A stretch of 64,000 nucleotides of DNA. Origin: Pampus argenteus. Lineage: Eukaryota; Chordata; Actinopteri; Scombriformes; Stromateidae. The stretch is from contig CM072879.1 of NCBI GenBank assembly GCA_036937835.1, forward strand, positions 7,248,501 to 7,312,500. Direction: 5' to 3'. The notes beneath the pieces are model-generated. The model saw only the letters and a list, made by a program, of their open reading frames with translations, was not told where the DNA came from and made no database searches. Position 1 is the first letter of the stretch. Every line of letters begins with the position of its first letter. This document shows, piece after piece, positions 24,970 to 37,100 of this stretch. A program made the position numbers and the translations under genes.

Positions 24970-27900
24970 CTATGCCAGCGTAACATATGTAGCATCGGTG
25001 GCAACGCCACAATTGTTATCCTTCATAGACATGAGGATGTAGCCATCATTGCCCCAGTAGGTGGACCATGAGTTCTTTATTAACCAGTATGGCTCCCCGT
25101 TTAGGGCGCCATATCCCACTGCAAGCACAGCATGGTCCAATGAGTCTGTGGTATTACCTGGAAAACCCCGAGAACCATTCTGTGTTACAACGAGAGAAGA
25201 GTCACTGTAAAAAGCTTCAAGTGTGTCAAGTAAACTTACCACAAGCGGGTTCATAGTAGACGCCGTGGCTGTAGAAAACGAAAGATCGATGTGAAGCGTC
25301 AATACTGACAGCTGTTGGCCCGTTTTTAAAGAGCGCCAACTTGAGGGCCTCTGCGTCACCGGACGTGACATTAGTGTAGCTCTGGACACGCGCAGTGAGC
25401 TGGGATGTGTTCAAATGGCAAAATCCATTCTGTTCAAAGAGGGAGACAGAAAATCTAAAGTTGAGCAGGCAGTTATAAGATATGCGCTTCACCACTGAAA
25501 GAACACAAAGCTCCTAGTTTCAAGTCTAATCTCAACAACAGCTATGAAAAGCAGTCATTTTGGCTGGGTGATGAAATGATTGAAATATTCATGCCCAAAC
25601 TACAATTACTGGATATTTCACTAGACAGTTGCTCTAGTAGGAAAAGAAACTCTGGGATCACCAACCACTAATGATTGATCCAATGATCTAACAAATATTT
25701 CACTGGATAACCAGTGCTGCCATCCCACAGTCATGCTGCTAGTAATCTCACCATTCCCATATATGCTCCATAGGTTTCTGTTGTGGCGATGCCGCCATGT
25801 TTCATGATCCACTCATACGCTCTCCACTCCTCCCCTCCATCACAGCCGTTATTGCCAAAACCCCAGGAACAGTCCACCAGCATCTGCTGAGACAGAACCT
25901 GCAGGGAGCCTGTCTGAAGATGAAAGTAAGCATGAGCACACTTGATACACTTATCAAACATGTCCTGCATGGATCACATTTCTGATCATAATCAACCGTT
26001 TCACCAGCTTTGGCATCTTACAGCAACACATACTGTGGAGCTGAGGATCTGATAACACTCAACTAGACATTTATATAATGCTTCTGGTAGGAATATCTTT
26101 GACATTTAAACCAGCTGTTATCTACAGCTTGCTAGACAGATGCTGTGAGATCATGAAGAGGTAAAGTTAAGATTGGTCCCTGGGGTGTGGCTCCGTGTGT
26201 GAACCTGCCAACAGGGATGCCAAATCATACAGGTCACTTCTCGCAGCTGCAACCGCACCTGTCATATATTCAACTGTCATCATTTTGATATGACACATGG
26301 ATTAGGCAACACTGTAAACAGTTATCATTAAAAAAAGATTTAAAAAAAAAAAAAAGCCCTTTTACCTGCTGTGTGTCAGAAAGGAAATCAAAAACTGCTT
26401 GCACACAAAAGTGTGTGTTAAGCTTGTTCATGTCAATGGGGTGCCATCAAATAAAAAATAAAAAAGTTACTTGGCAACAGGCTCAAATGCATTCCTTTGA
26501 GCCGTTTATGAGATGGAGGAAGGCCAAAGCAGACATTCACTCAGCTGCATTTGTTCAGTCAAGTCTGTCTGATTAAAAGTGAATTGCCTTGTGGACCCAC
26601 CTATACTGACTGAACAGCGACGGTGTATTGAGAGCAGAGTTTCTCCACTCTTAAAGTGCCTGTTTTAAACTCTTCAGTTGAAGCTTGCTGCTGTTTTTAA
26701 ACACTAACCAAAAAAAAATGTGACACATTCCTCTTCATGTTTAACACAATATGTCCTTTGTTCCCATTTGACTCTGCTGCATCCAATCATGTTTTAACCC
26801 ATGAATAGCTTGTCCCCCACTCTCAAGTTAAACTTATCACTTCAATATTTAGAAAGGTGGCAATAATAGATTACCACTAAACATTATTGGCAATGCAAGT
26901 GAACCAAAACATGAGCACATGAAGTGTTCATGCTGAACATAGAGAGCATTAGAGAGTAGCCATGTCAGTTAAAACCAGTGGAATGGGCTTGTAACAAAAG
27001 CTGCTTTTAATGCTTTTCACCTTTAGGAAGAGAGCGCCCTCTACTGCTCCAGTGGTGGCAAAGCTCCAGCAGGAGCCACAGATGGCCTGGTCCTTCACTG
27101 GGGTCACAGCACCTGAAAGGGCAGAGTTGAGGTTAAAAACTGGATTGCCTGGCAGACAGATGCGTCTTTGGTAAACATTTCAGATTTTCTATACATACCA
27201 TAAAGCCTCCAGTCGAGTGACTCCGGTACATTCACTCCTTCGTAAATCTTTGAGGGGAAGGGGAGGCCTCTGTTTGGAGTCTTTCCTCGTTTTCTTCCCC
27301 TCATGGTGGCCATCTCTGACATGGTGCGATCTGACAGAGAGTTTAGAGCCAGGGAGAAGGGCAGCCCTGCTCTGTTTTTGGAGTGGACATACCTACAGCG
27401 GCAAAGGAAAGTGTCAGTTAACTGAAATCTTTCAATTTGAACTTGATCTATATTCAAAACACTAAGACGACATTGAAGTCATGCTGAAGTGTCATTTAAA
27501 TGTACCCAAGATTTTTTTTTTCTTCAATTTCTCAGTACGAGAGCAAAAATATGGGTTTATAATGCTCTTAATAATCACACTTGTTTGAGTTTAGCCAAAT
27601 CTAGGGCCTTACAGAAAATCAATATGCATGCAGTACAAACCTTTAGTTCAGTCATAATGAGAACACATTTTGTCTTTCACCGCACTAAATTAAGTGAGGA
27701 TTAGAAGAAAACTTTAAGATATTAATGTCCAAAAATGGCTTCCCAGATAAGGTGTTAAAAACAAAATATATATTATATTATACATTTTAAAGTCTGAGAT
27801 GGTGCTGCAATCAGTTTCCTGAGTTCAGTGTGATTATTACTACATTATGTGTAATGGTGCGAGACAGATGGGTCTGGAAGTGTTTCCTGGGAGCCAGATA

Positions 27901-30736
27901 AGATCCATGAATGAATTCAAATCATTTGACAGTGAAAATTTCCAGGATGAGGGGATCTCTCACCTGAGATTATGAACAAACGCATGCTCCCTCTTCTCAT
28001 GCTCCCTTTCGTCGCTGTACTGACGCTGGAACTTCTCCTTGAAATGGTTGAACATGCGCTGCGAGTGGCCTGAAGATGACGTGTGGATGAGATCCTTCAT
28101 TGGATTGGCCAATAAGTGGTGTTCAACTCCTGGACCGGGAAATCCTCCACAGCTCATACCTGTGAAAAATATAAACAACTAGTGGTTGGCCGTTAACGGC
28201 TTTAACATGCTGTGATAGAGAGACTCCTAAAGGGATATAAAAATACCGCTGTTAATCTATTCTAAAAATTGGGTTTGGAGCTGGGTCCTATATTAAGCAA
28301 ACTGATGACTTTCAACGTGACATTTTAGCGCCGACTACCACACCAAGCGTGATAGTCTACAATGGATGCAGCCACGAAGCAGCGAGGCTTGCTTCAGGGA
28401 AAATTCATTTTTAAGAAGCTTCCCGATGGTGGCATCAACACTAAGGTTGAGTGCACCTTATGCAATACAGAATTGGTTTACTGTAGGAGTTCTTCCAGTC
28501 TCAAATACCACCTGAATTCAAAGCATCCCTCATTCAGTGATGCATTTTGGCTCCTGTTCTAATGCATCCCCTGGTTTAAGAAACCTGTTCTCAAAGACTT
28601 ACTTTTGGTCAGTACTTAAGTATTTCGCATTCTGAACAAGCCATTTTATTCTAGATTAATTTAAAGATTTCAGTGAGATTAGTCTAGATTTAAACAAAAA
28701 ACATCTTGTTACAACAATACAGACCTTCAGGGAGCGAGAATACGTTGGGGTCTACAGGAGTGCTGAACTGCTTGTAGTCCACCAAGTATTTGTCATAGTG
28801 GGAGCCCAGCAGCGTGTTGTATCCCATCATCTCATAGTGGAGGGGTGTGGCCGGCTCGTCCTTGCCATCTGCACCTCTCTCAGAATGGGTCACCCACAGT
28901 GTGTACGTGTTCTTCTTGTAACCCACAGTGGTCACATTCTGCCAGACTTCACACAGGGAACCTCCATAGTTCTCCATCCTTAAAAACTGCAGGAGCAAAT
29001 CGGTCTAAGTGAAGGCCTTGTTTGTTTATGGTAACACCACTGAGATAAAAATCAATCTAATAATGGCATCTTAAAAAAAAAAAAACACTACACAGAATTT
29101 TTTTTTTTTTTTTTTTTTTACACACAGACCTGGAAACCCTGCACATCAGGCAAAGATGTTTGTGGTGTGACAGTTTCATCCTTTGTTCCGTTGACCTGGA
29201 AGCACTTCATCACATTCAGCTCCGTCTCTGTGGTCTCTGGAGTGATTTTATATGAAACCCCCCACTGCTGCTCTCCACCAATCTGGTACGTCGACACTTG
29301 GCCTGTTGATGAGTTTGAAAGAATATATTTTAAAGTTTAAAACCTTTAAAGCACAGGTGATTCTTCAAAAAGCTAAATATTGATATAACTTTAAGGGCAA
29401 TTATGGGCTTTTTTTGTGGCAATTACCTTAAACTTGGCCCAGTCTGTTAATGCTATAGAAATAAGCTTGATGAGGAGAGTTACTAATAAAGTAAATCACT
29501 ACTGGATTAGATGTTTTAAGGGCTACACTATTTAGTGAAATGGTAACTGTTAACTAACATTTTCTCCAGTTACTGCAGGTATTTTTTACTACTTTTACTT
29601 TAGAAGTAACAATAAGCCTGCTATCCAGTGTCAGCCTCCTCATCTGATAAGGATGTTACCATTTTGTAATAGTCACAGTATTCCCTTTGCTTGTAAGAAA
29701 TAAAATATACACAGGATGCACATTTGTGATATTAACCACCTTCAGATAACAAACATTCATTTCAGTTCACACAAACAGTGTCACATTTGAGTCACATGTA
29801 ACAGGAGTCATAAGTTCCCCAATTGTGCTTATTCATCCTTTTTCACTTCTTTGTTTATGCTCTGAACGATTGACGTTCCGCTCTGGTCACTTCGGTCTGA
29901 CAAAACAAGCTCTCAGTTTCACGTCATTAAACCCACCAAGCAGGCAGAATACAGAGTCCACTGTCAAAGAACCTGCCGCAGGTCGAGGTGTTTCTTACCA
30001 TGGTAGTAGTCTATTCGGCTGCTCTTTGCCGCTAAATCCAACCAGGCTTCAAATGGCTCCTTAATCTCAGCATAAGGCAGAGAGATCACTCCTGCAATAG
30101 AAACATGAACAACCTTTGTAATGATGTAGGATTGTGAGGACAAACAGACCTAAAAAGTGTTGTGCAAAACTTTTACCTTTGACATGATAAGTCTTCCCAA
30201 AATCTGGAAGTGAAGGGACTGGGTTTCCCTCTGCAGCTGAAGACAAACAAAAGCAGTGAGGGACAAAAACTGCATGCATCAGTAGTGTAGTGACAGTTTA
30301 CATCTTGTAAGGACAAACAGGCTAAATGAAACCCTTCAGATGTAACTAAATGATCGCTGTATAGTTGTCATATATGCGTAGAGTGATGTGTGAGTAGTTT
30401 TGATAGCTTCTTCCGGGTTAATAAGCCATATTGTAGGATGCATTTGGCTGTAAACAGACAGATTTCTGACTTAAGATTGACGTGAAGGTGTATCTGATAC
30501 AGAAATAGACGAGCTTCCCATTGTAATTTAAAAAAAAACCAAACAGTCACCAATATGAGTGTATTCACGTTTGTACATTTGCAGCCACTTACATCTTAAA
30601 GCATTACATTGAACGATAACGTTGGCTATCAAGAAACAAGTGTGTAACACACCGTGCTAGCTGAAGCTAACTGGAAGCATTGTGTCTTACCTACGACCAT
30701 CCACAAAAGAACAGCTGCAATGCACCGACACCGCAT
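24970..30736 (-). CDS. Secreted papain-family protease, 26/29 kDa proteinase / CFAD type
   Basis: Eleven exons join in phase to 551 residues: 30736-30691, 30236-30177, 30091-29999, 29302-29130, 28986-28725, 28159-27964, 27392-27199, 27112-27021, 25913-25752, 25429-25240 and 25157-24970. A signal peptide (MRCRCIAAVLLWMVV) leads into a unique N-terminal domain of about 190 residues with several N-glycosylation sequons. Next comes an I29-like propeptide (HFKEKFQRQYSDE, about 240-320), then a C1A peptidase domain. Catalytic residues are present: oxyanion Gln about 350 and Cys about 356 in DQAICGSCWSF, His about 498 in LDHAVLAVGYG, and Asn about 518 in IKNSWSTYWG. GCDGG is also present. This layout and length match insect 26/29 kDa proteinase and Dictyostelium counting-factor-associated protein D, both lysosomal or secreted two-chain proteases; fish copies carry the latter name. 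It is not cathepsin L, whose proregion is far shorter. The second exon has two in-frame acceptors 6 nt apart. Confidence 0.93.
28362..28562 (+). mobile_element. BED-finger hAT transposase fragment (degenerate)
   Basis: A 66-codon frame starts ATG GAT GCA and encodes a BED-type zinc finger: CTLC, then HLNSKHP with Cys-x2-Cys and His-x4-His spacing. This is the N-terminus typical of ZBED1-like hAT transposases. It stops right after the finger, with no catalytic domain, so it is a remnant. It sits antisense in the intron between protease exons 28986-28725 and 28159-27964. I could not define terminal repeats or a target duplication. Confidence 0.7.
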
Positions 30737-30759
30737 TGTTGCTTAAAGCTTAAAAACAG

Positions 30760-31832
30760 AGATAGATAGACTGCACCAAAACTAAAACACATGACCTATA
30801 ACGCTGCGCCAAACACGCAACCATCACAGACCCATAAATAGCCCCTCTCAACCAATCACACGGCGGCGTCGAAGCGTGTCCTCCAATCAGATACAAGAGG
30901 TTGGTTTTAATTGATGTCACGTGATCTGTGTCATATGACTAAACTTTAACCTGTTTAAAACTCAAGTCATATTATAGTGGTTTCCAAGCTGGGGGTTTGG
31001 ATCCCCATTAGGGATCGCTGGATAAATCAAAGGGGTCGCAAGGTGAGAGGACAGGATAGGATACTGAACAAACAAGCAAACAAACAAACAAACAAACAAA
31101 CAAACATATTTTGGACACACAAAACTGTTATATAATCTTTTCTTTTTTTTCGTGGTTTATTGTGTTTTACCTTCTCAAACCTCTAAAAGTTATTTAAATA
31201 AAACAAAATCACATCCTCTTTCTAGAGCTGCAAGGTTAGTTTATTAACTGGAAGAGTAATCAGAAACTATTTTGATAATTTAATAAGAGTTTTAGTCTTT
31301 TTGTTTTTTAGCAAAATGAAAAAAGGCTGTTTTCAGCTTTTCAAATGTAATGATTTATTGCTTTTCTTTGTGGAACATGATGATAAAGTGAATATCTTTG
31401 TGTTTTGGACTGTTTGAACAGATATTTGAACTAAGATGTAACCTTGGTCTTCTGGACAAAACAATGAATCAAAGCAATAATCAGTAACTTAACTGGTAAA
31501 CAATGCAACATGTGACGAGGGGTCCCTGGAGGAACCAGTGGTCTACAGTGTTAAAATATGGTTGTTTCAGTGATCAGGTTTAGAGCTGTAAATGAGTAAA
31601 TTAGCCTCATACATGACTTCACAGAGCAGGAAGAGTGGTATTATAGTGGCCCCTATTTTTTTTAGGCCTCCTTTACAGGCTGTGGAGTTTTTGACCTCTA
31701 GCGGCCCTGTAGATTTGATCTACCTCATGCATGAGGTGATCCACATTTCTGCTAGCTGCAGAGAGCAGAAACAGTTGGTAATCTTTAGTTAGTTTTATTG
31801 GTATACATACATACTTCATTTTTGAGGAAACT
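30760..31832. other. Intergenic 5' of the protease gene
   Basis: The protease promoter should lie in the first few hundred bases, including ccaatca boxes near 30853 and 30892, but no TATA box is clear. An (AAAC)n run lies at about 31070-31106. Sequence at about 30974-31040 (agtggtttccaagctggggg) and about 31510-31548 (aggaaccagtggtctac, inverted) resembles hAT-type ends and may mark a non-autonomous element. No gene is seen. Confidence 0.4.
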
Positions 31833-31844
31833 GATTTTAATGAG
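31833..31844. repeat. Target-site duplication, left copy
   Basis: GATTTTAATGAG, identical over 12 bp to 32196-32207, flanks the 5S-derived retroposon. Confidence 0.9.
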
Positions 31845-32195
31845 GGGTCAGCATACCACCCTGAACACGCCCGATCTCGTCTGATCTCGGAAGCTAAGCA
31901 GGGTCGGGCCTGGTTAGTACTTGGATGGGAGACCACCTGGGAATACCAGGTGCTGTACCCCCTTCCCATGGGCCCACCACCCATGGGAGGGGTCTCAGGG
32001 GGGGGACCCCTTAGAAAGGTGCGATGAGAGATGGGCGGCAGTCGGAGACGGGGACCCTGGCGGTCCGACCCCCAGTTGCAGAAGCTGGCTCTGGCAGAAG
32101 TGGCTGCGGAGAGGGAAGTCTGGGCTTCCCTGCTGAAGATGCTGCCCCCGCGACCCGACCACGGATAAGCGGAAGAAGACGAACGAATGACGAAC
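31845..32195 (+). mobile_element. 5S-rRNA-derived SINE with intact target-site duplication
   Basis: This is a 351-bp insertion. Its head (from about 31852 to 31957) is nearly identical to vertebrate 5S rRNA, including the pol III internal control region (A box near aagctaagcagggtcggg, C box near ggttagtacttggatggg). A GC-rich body follows, and the 3' end has gcgacccgaccacggataagcgg and a short imperfect gacgaacgaatgacgaac tail. That tail style occurs in LINE-mobilised fish retroposons. Perfect 12-bp duplications at both ends show target-primed insertion. The head lacks the true first few and last few bases of 5S, so it is not a functional rRNA gene. The layout (5S head, body, LINE-like tail) fits the SINE3 class. 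The family name is not determined. Confidence 0.85.
31852..31957 (+). pseudogene. 5S rRNA-like segment (SINE head)
   Basis: The sequence runs from cataccaccctgaacacgcc to ccaggtgctgta and follows vertebrate 5S rRNA almost base for base. The stem I ends differ: the 5' end reads gtcagcatacc where GGCCATACC is expected, and the 3' end runs into ccccc. Terminal pairing is therefore lost. A similarity search would report it as 5S rRNA, but it belongs to the retroposon. Confidence 0.85.
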
Positions 32196-32207
32196 GATTT
32201 TAATGAG
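32196..32207. repeat. Target-site duplication, right copy
   Basis: GATTTTAATGAG, the exact partner of 31833-31844. Confidence 0.9.
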
Positions 32208-33076
32208 AAATATCGTCAAGGTGAGCTGATGATTTTTAACCACAGCAAAGCCTGTTTTGTTGTGCTGCTACAGTACACTCACACGTAATAACCTCTACTT
32301 ACTGACTTGAGAAATCAAGACCTCTGCTTAAAGGCTATTTGGCTCAGCTTTTCTATAAACAGGCCATCTCCATCTGAAAACATGTTAACAATTGACAATT
32401 ATATTATAGCACTTTAATCTAAGTAATATAATAAATACAAATAAAATGTAATCAGTGGTCAATGTCCTATCAGGTCTGTGCTTTCAAATATCTCACAGTT
32501 GTGTGAAGATGCTAAAAGACTGACGAGGGCATACAAAACCCAAATCTGGCACTAGATGTCAGTATCTCACATAATATGTCCACAAATCTGCTGTAATTTA
32601 AAAACTATTCTGGCACGGACACAGCATAATTTAAAAGGCAGCATGCTTTTAGGAACATGTCGAGACAAGCGGAGGAGACTTAGCCCAGTAGACTATGTTA
32701 CTGAGCAAAAGAAGCTGTCAGGTGGGACTCTCAGGGCACTAACTGAAGTCATGAGATGACACTGCCAACAGCTGAGCAGCCAGCAAGATATTAAAACTGT
32801 CAATGTCCGCGTTCTGAGTGCACAATAGCTGCTGAAAGAGAGAAGGAAGGAAAAACAGTCAGCAGGAAAAGTGCTAGAGTGCATTTCTTAATGGTCACTT
32901 CTGTGTGACCGTTAATGATGAACATGTGGCTCACGTGGAAAGAGATGCACGGTTTAACTAACACTGACATAGTTACAGGAAAAGTACGAGCGTTGAAAAC
33001 ATTTATCTATAACATCAAGGGCTAACAGACATGATCAAACACAGATATCGAAATAATCTGTTACGTGAAGCACATT
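32208..33076. other. Intergenic between SINE and sh3bp5 3' end
   Basis: AT-rich sequence without any supported gene, RNA or repeat array. Confidence 0.6.
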
Positions 33077-33082
33077 TTTATT
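33077..33082 (-). terminator. sh3bp5: sh3bp5 poly(A) signal
   Basis: AATAAA on the minus strand, about 1.1 kb after the sh3bp5 stop, giving a long AT-rich 3' UTR. Confidence 0.5.
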
Positions 33083-34182
33083 GCTGATTTTGTGTTAAAC
33101 ATTACCAGTAAAACCACAAAACATTGTTCATATACAAGAATACAGGAGTATAAATATAGAATATCTGTACTACAGGATAGTATTTTGAGCATTTCTCAAA
33201 AACACATCAGACACACACACTCAAGAAAACATCATTCACTCACACAAACAAACACTAAAGCTTAATAACACGTTTCACTCATTCATCCACGAATCCCAAT
33301 GGAAGACCATTTGTGTCTTAAAGGTTTAGTCTCATCTAAAGAAAGACTCCTTCTGTTTAGTGGTCGGAGTAGTGCGTGCACTCCACTTTCCTTCTTCACA
33401 ACTTTTCCTCTAAATCCTAACATTTCCAATTGACATGTAGAAGTTAAAGGAAGAGTTCAAAAATCAAGGCAGAATAATAAGACGAAATCCAATTTCTGAC
33501 ATCTAAAAAAATCCCATTTTGATCCCCGTAAATCATGTGGAGATTGAGAGCCAAAAAAAAAAAAAAGAGGCTCACTGTTCACATTAATACAAAATGTTTC
33601 TTAGTGGCGCCAGCTGTAGCATTTGAACATCAATAAAAGGTTACCACATTAGCTTCGACACAACATTACAAAGCTGTAAACAAGCTATACCACTGCTGAG
33701 AGGACTGACGGCCTCTACACTACGGACAGGGAACGGCTGTACAACGAGTAGAGATTTTATGGCACAAAAGTAGAAGAATGCAGTCTTGGTCTTAGCACAT
33801 ACAGAGCTAGGGAAAAAAATCAAGAAACATCTTCTTTTCAACATGAAGCAAGGAGGTTTATGGGAGTCTTTTGAGTAACACTAGCACTGACAATACCACT
33901 GGTAGTTCCTGCTCTCGTTTGTTTACAATACATCCACGTGGATTTTACAATTCATCTGACAATGATATACTGACATTTAAATGCACCACCACACATAGCA
34001 CCTTTAATGCGATGCCATCTGATGAATACTGTGACATGGTTGGTTGGTTGGAGCCGTCGGGTGTGCAGCTTGTTCTCTCAATGCTTACAGTGAACACTTC
34101 TTCTGCTCCACGTCTTCCGCCATTGAGTCCATTTGTCAGGCATGAAGCTGAGCACAGGAAGTGTTTTTTGATTAAACGTTCA

Positions 34183-37100
34183 TTAGACACTGTTGAGTAG
34201 CAGAATGGTAGTGGCTGAACTCGGAGAGGAGATTTCAGGGCTCGTGTAATGGGGGTCTTGTTCGTCCCCCGAGTCCCCTTCTTGTTTTTGTGCTACAGTC
34301 AAGGTCAGCTTGTTCAGGCCGGCTTCTAGTGTGGCCTCTGCTCCCTCTGCTCTGTCACCTAAAACACACACACAAAGAAAGATGGCATATAATGGTGAAA
34401 ATGAAACCAGAGAGACACCAATTTTTATTTACGATACTTAACTGAAACAGAACCTCTGCCAGTTAATGTCACCTTTACCATGATGGGTATTTGGGTAGAA
34501 TTTATCAGTATTTACGGGGTTGACTGTAGGAAGCTCGTTATCTGAACTGATTCTTTTGGGATTCTTCAGACAAACTTTTATTCTTATTGCAAAACCTTCA
34601 GTTGACATCTTTACTGCCTTGTTACTGAATAAGCACTCTGGGGCCTTTCTAGCAACCCAAAGGACAAATGGATACTTATATTTTAAAAACCTTGCAGGAA
34701 TTTTGCCTAACAAAGATCACATTTAATGTTGTGCACTTAAATAGCCCTGTAGCTCTTGGCAATATCAGCTCCACTGACCAATATATTATATTTTTGTGAA
34801 CAGGATATTCTGGATATTTCCCAGTATCTGACATTTTCTTTAATGGAAAAGTTATACTTTTTTTGTAAATATACTTATTTGATTCATTTCCCAGATTTAG
34901 ATGAAAATATCCATATGAGTCTCATGCCTGTGTGTCCAATACAGAGCTGGAGTCTGGAACTTATTAGCCTAGCTTAGCACGAACAGCTAACCTGGCTCTT
35001 TTTAAAGTAAAAAAAAAAACCCTCTAAAGCTCAATAATTAGGCGAATAATTTTATTTTTTCTAAATGTTGCACTATTTCTTTAATGCTCTACAAAAGCAA
35101 AGAAACTATTTCAACATAGGCCTACAGGATGAAACATCACTTCACATGTCAACACACGTGTGATGGAAACACACCTCTCTCCTGGTCGCAGTCTGGAGAG
35201 GAGGCACCACTGCACTGGCTGCGAGGACCCAGGAGAGGTGAGGCATGCCCACATCCGCACACTGAGTCTGGGTCATGAGAGCTACAAGGGCCCACCAACC
35301 CCATATCACCGGGACAGGAGGAGGAGAGAGTGGAGGAAGAGGGAGAGGAAGGGAGGTAGGAGCAGGGGGTGTAGAGGGAGGAGGAGGAGGGGTAAGGGCA
35401 GGGCATGTCAAGGGGGATGGAGGCAGAGGTGGAAGGATGGGAGGAGGCTGAGGAAGGTGAGGAGGGCACGTCTTGGGGTGAGGAGGTGGAGTGAGTGTCG
35501 GTATCTTCCTCTGAGCTGCCCTCGTCATCAATCGATACTGACACCACTGGAACACACACACACACACACACACAGGTATGCACATTAAGCATGCAGACAC
35601 ACAGATGCAGAAAAACAGAAAAAAAAACTGGATGAGAATGGATGAAGTGGATGGTTGTTCACCGCCGAGCTTCAGTTATACTCACTTGACAGACCATCTA
35701 ACTCCATCTTAAAGTTGCCCCCGTCTCCCTCTGCACCAACACCCTGCTCCCTGGTTCCCATGGCGAGGGAGCGCCGCTGCGCGTGGATCTCCTCGGAGAT
35801 GCTCTCCAGATTGCGAAGTGCTGCACGGTACTCAGCCTTAGCAACTACAAGTTTGGCCTGACGCTCGTCCACGTGGTGCTTCAGTTGCTATGAGAAAACA
35901 CAGCTCCTTTGTAAAACTGTATGTGGGAATGTGTATGTGTGAGAAAAGTGAGAACTTAAAATAGTTCAGAAACCTATTAATGTGTTATACGTACCTCAAG
36001 CTGGAGATAATACTTGGCTTTCAGTTCAAAATACGGCCTGCAGGGGGAGAAAGAGAATGAACAGTCACTAAAAAGAAAAAAAAAATGCTGGAACAAACAC
36101 ACTCCTGTGAGTAGTCACATTCCTTGGCTCTTACGAAGGGAGCACACCCCAACACCACACAGCCAACACAATCAACATCTGGACTGCATCAGATGACATA
36201 AGCGCCTTTTTCTCTCTCTTTTTCACACACAAAGAGGCTCAAGCAGGGAAAACAAAGGCACAGACCTGGATTTGTTGATGGAGCGTTTGAGTTTCTTCTC
36301 TAACTGCTTCATGTGGCTGATACACGAGTTGTAATTGGCTGCTGTCTTCTTGTGTTCAGTTTCACTGTGTGTTCTCGCCTGCTCAGCCTCCATCACCTGC
36401 AACAATCAAGATAGATGTAGTTTTTTTTATGTATGCTCTTGTATGTAAAAGATTGCACAAGACTGAACATGTTAATCATCCAGTACTGATTCCAGTCTAT
36501 TTATACAAACTTTAACCACAAATGACTTGTCAGGATGGGACTTTTTAGTACCCTCTGTGTGGCGTGGTTGAGCATTTCTTGCCAGGCTGAGTCAAACTGC
36601 CGGCTGTCCTCCTCCAGCAGCCTCTCCTCGGCCAGGGCTATTGTCTCCTTGGCTGCTCGCAGAATTTCCACAGCCCGCTGGAACTCCTGGGTGGCCTTTT
36701 GGGCTTCAATCTGAGCCTGGATTTCAGAGAGATGGAGAGGAAACTTTATTTACAACAAATGGGAAACATTTGTCTCAGTTGGAAATAGTATTACATCAGC
36801 TTCCATGTGGTAAATATTACCTCTGAGACAGAGCGCAGGGTTTCATGATTGACATGATAGAGTGTGGGAAAGCTAACAGAAAATTTTTAGATCCTATCAC
36901 TGTGGCAGCCTTAAACCAGTTAAAATACCCTTTTTGGTTATCGCTTTTAAAAAGAAAGTCGGTCCAGTGATTCTTTCTAACATGGTATCAGTGTGACAGT
37001 AGTTCTGCCTCCAGTGTGTGTGTGTGTGTGTGTGTGACCTACATTTCCTCTGGAGGAAACCATGATCGATTCCATATGACAAGAGGGATGAAGAAATTTT

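Noticed and set aside
30974..31548. Complete hAT MITE
   Set aside because: The two ends share only about ten similar bases and no clear 8-bp target duplication is visible, so it is mentioned only as a possibility in the intergenic entry.
31852..31957. Functional 5S rRNA gene
   Set aside because: Terminal stem bases are missing, there is no T-run terminator right after it, and it is embedded in a unit bounded by a target-site duplication.
35142..35600. Pro-rich 152-codon frame and its + strand shadow over sh3bp5 exon 8
   Set aside because: Wrong frame and strand of a Ser/Pro-rich sh3bp5 exon confirmed by phase and by the SQCSGASSPDC motif.
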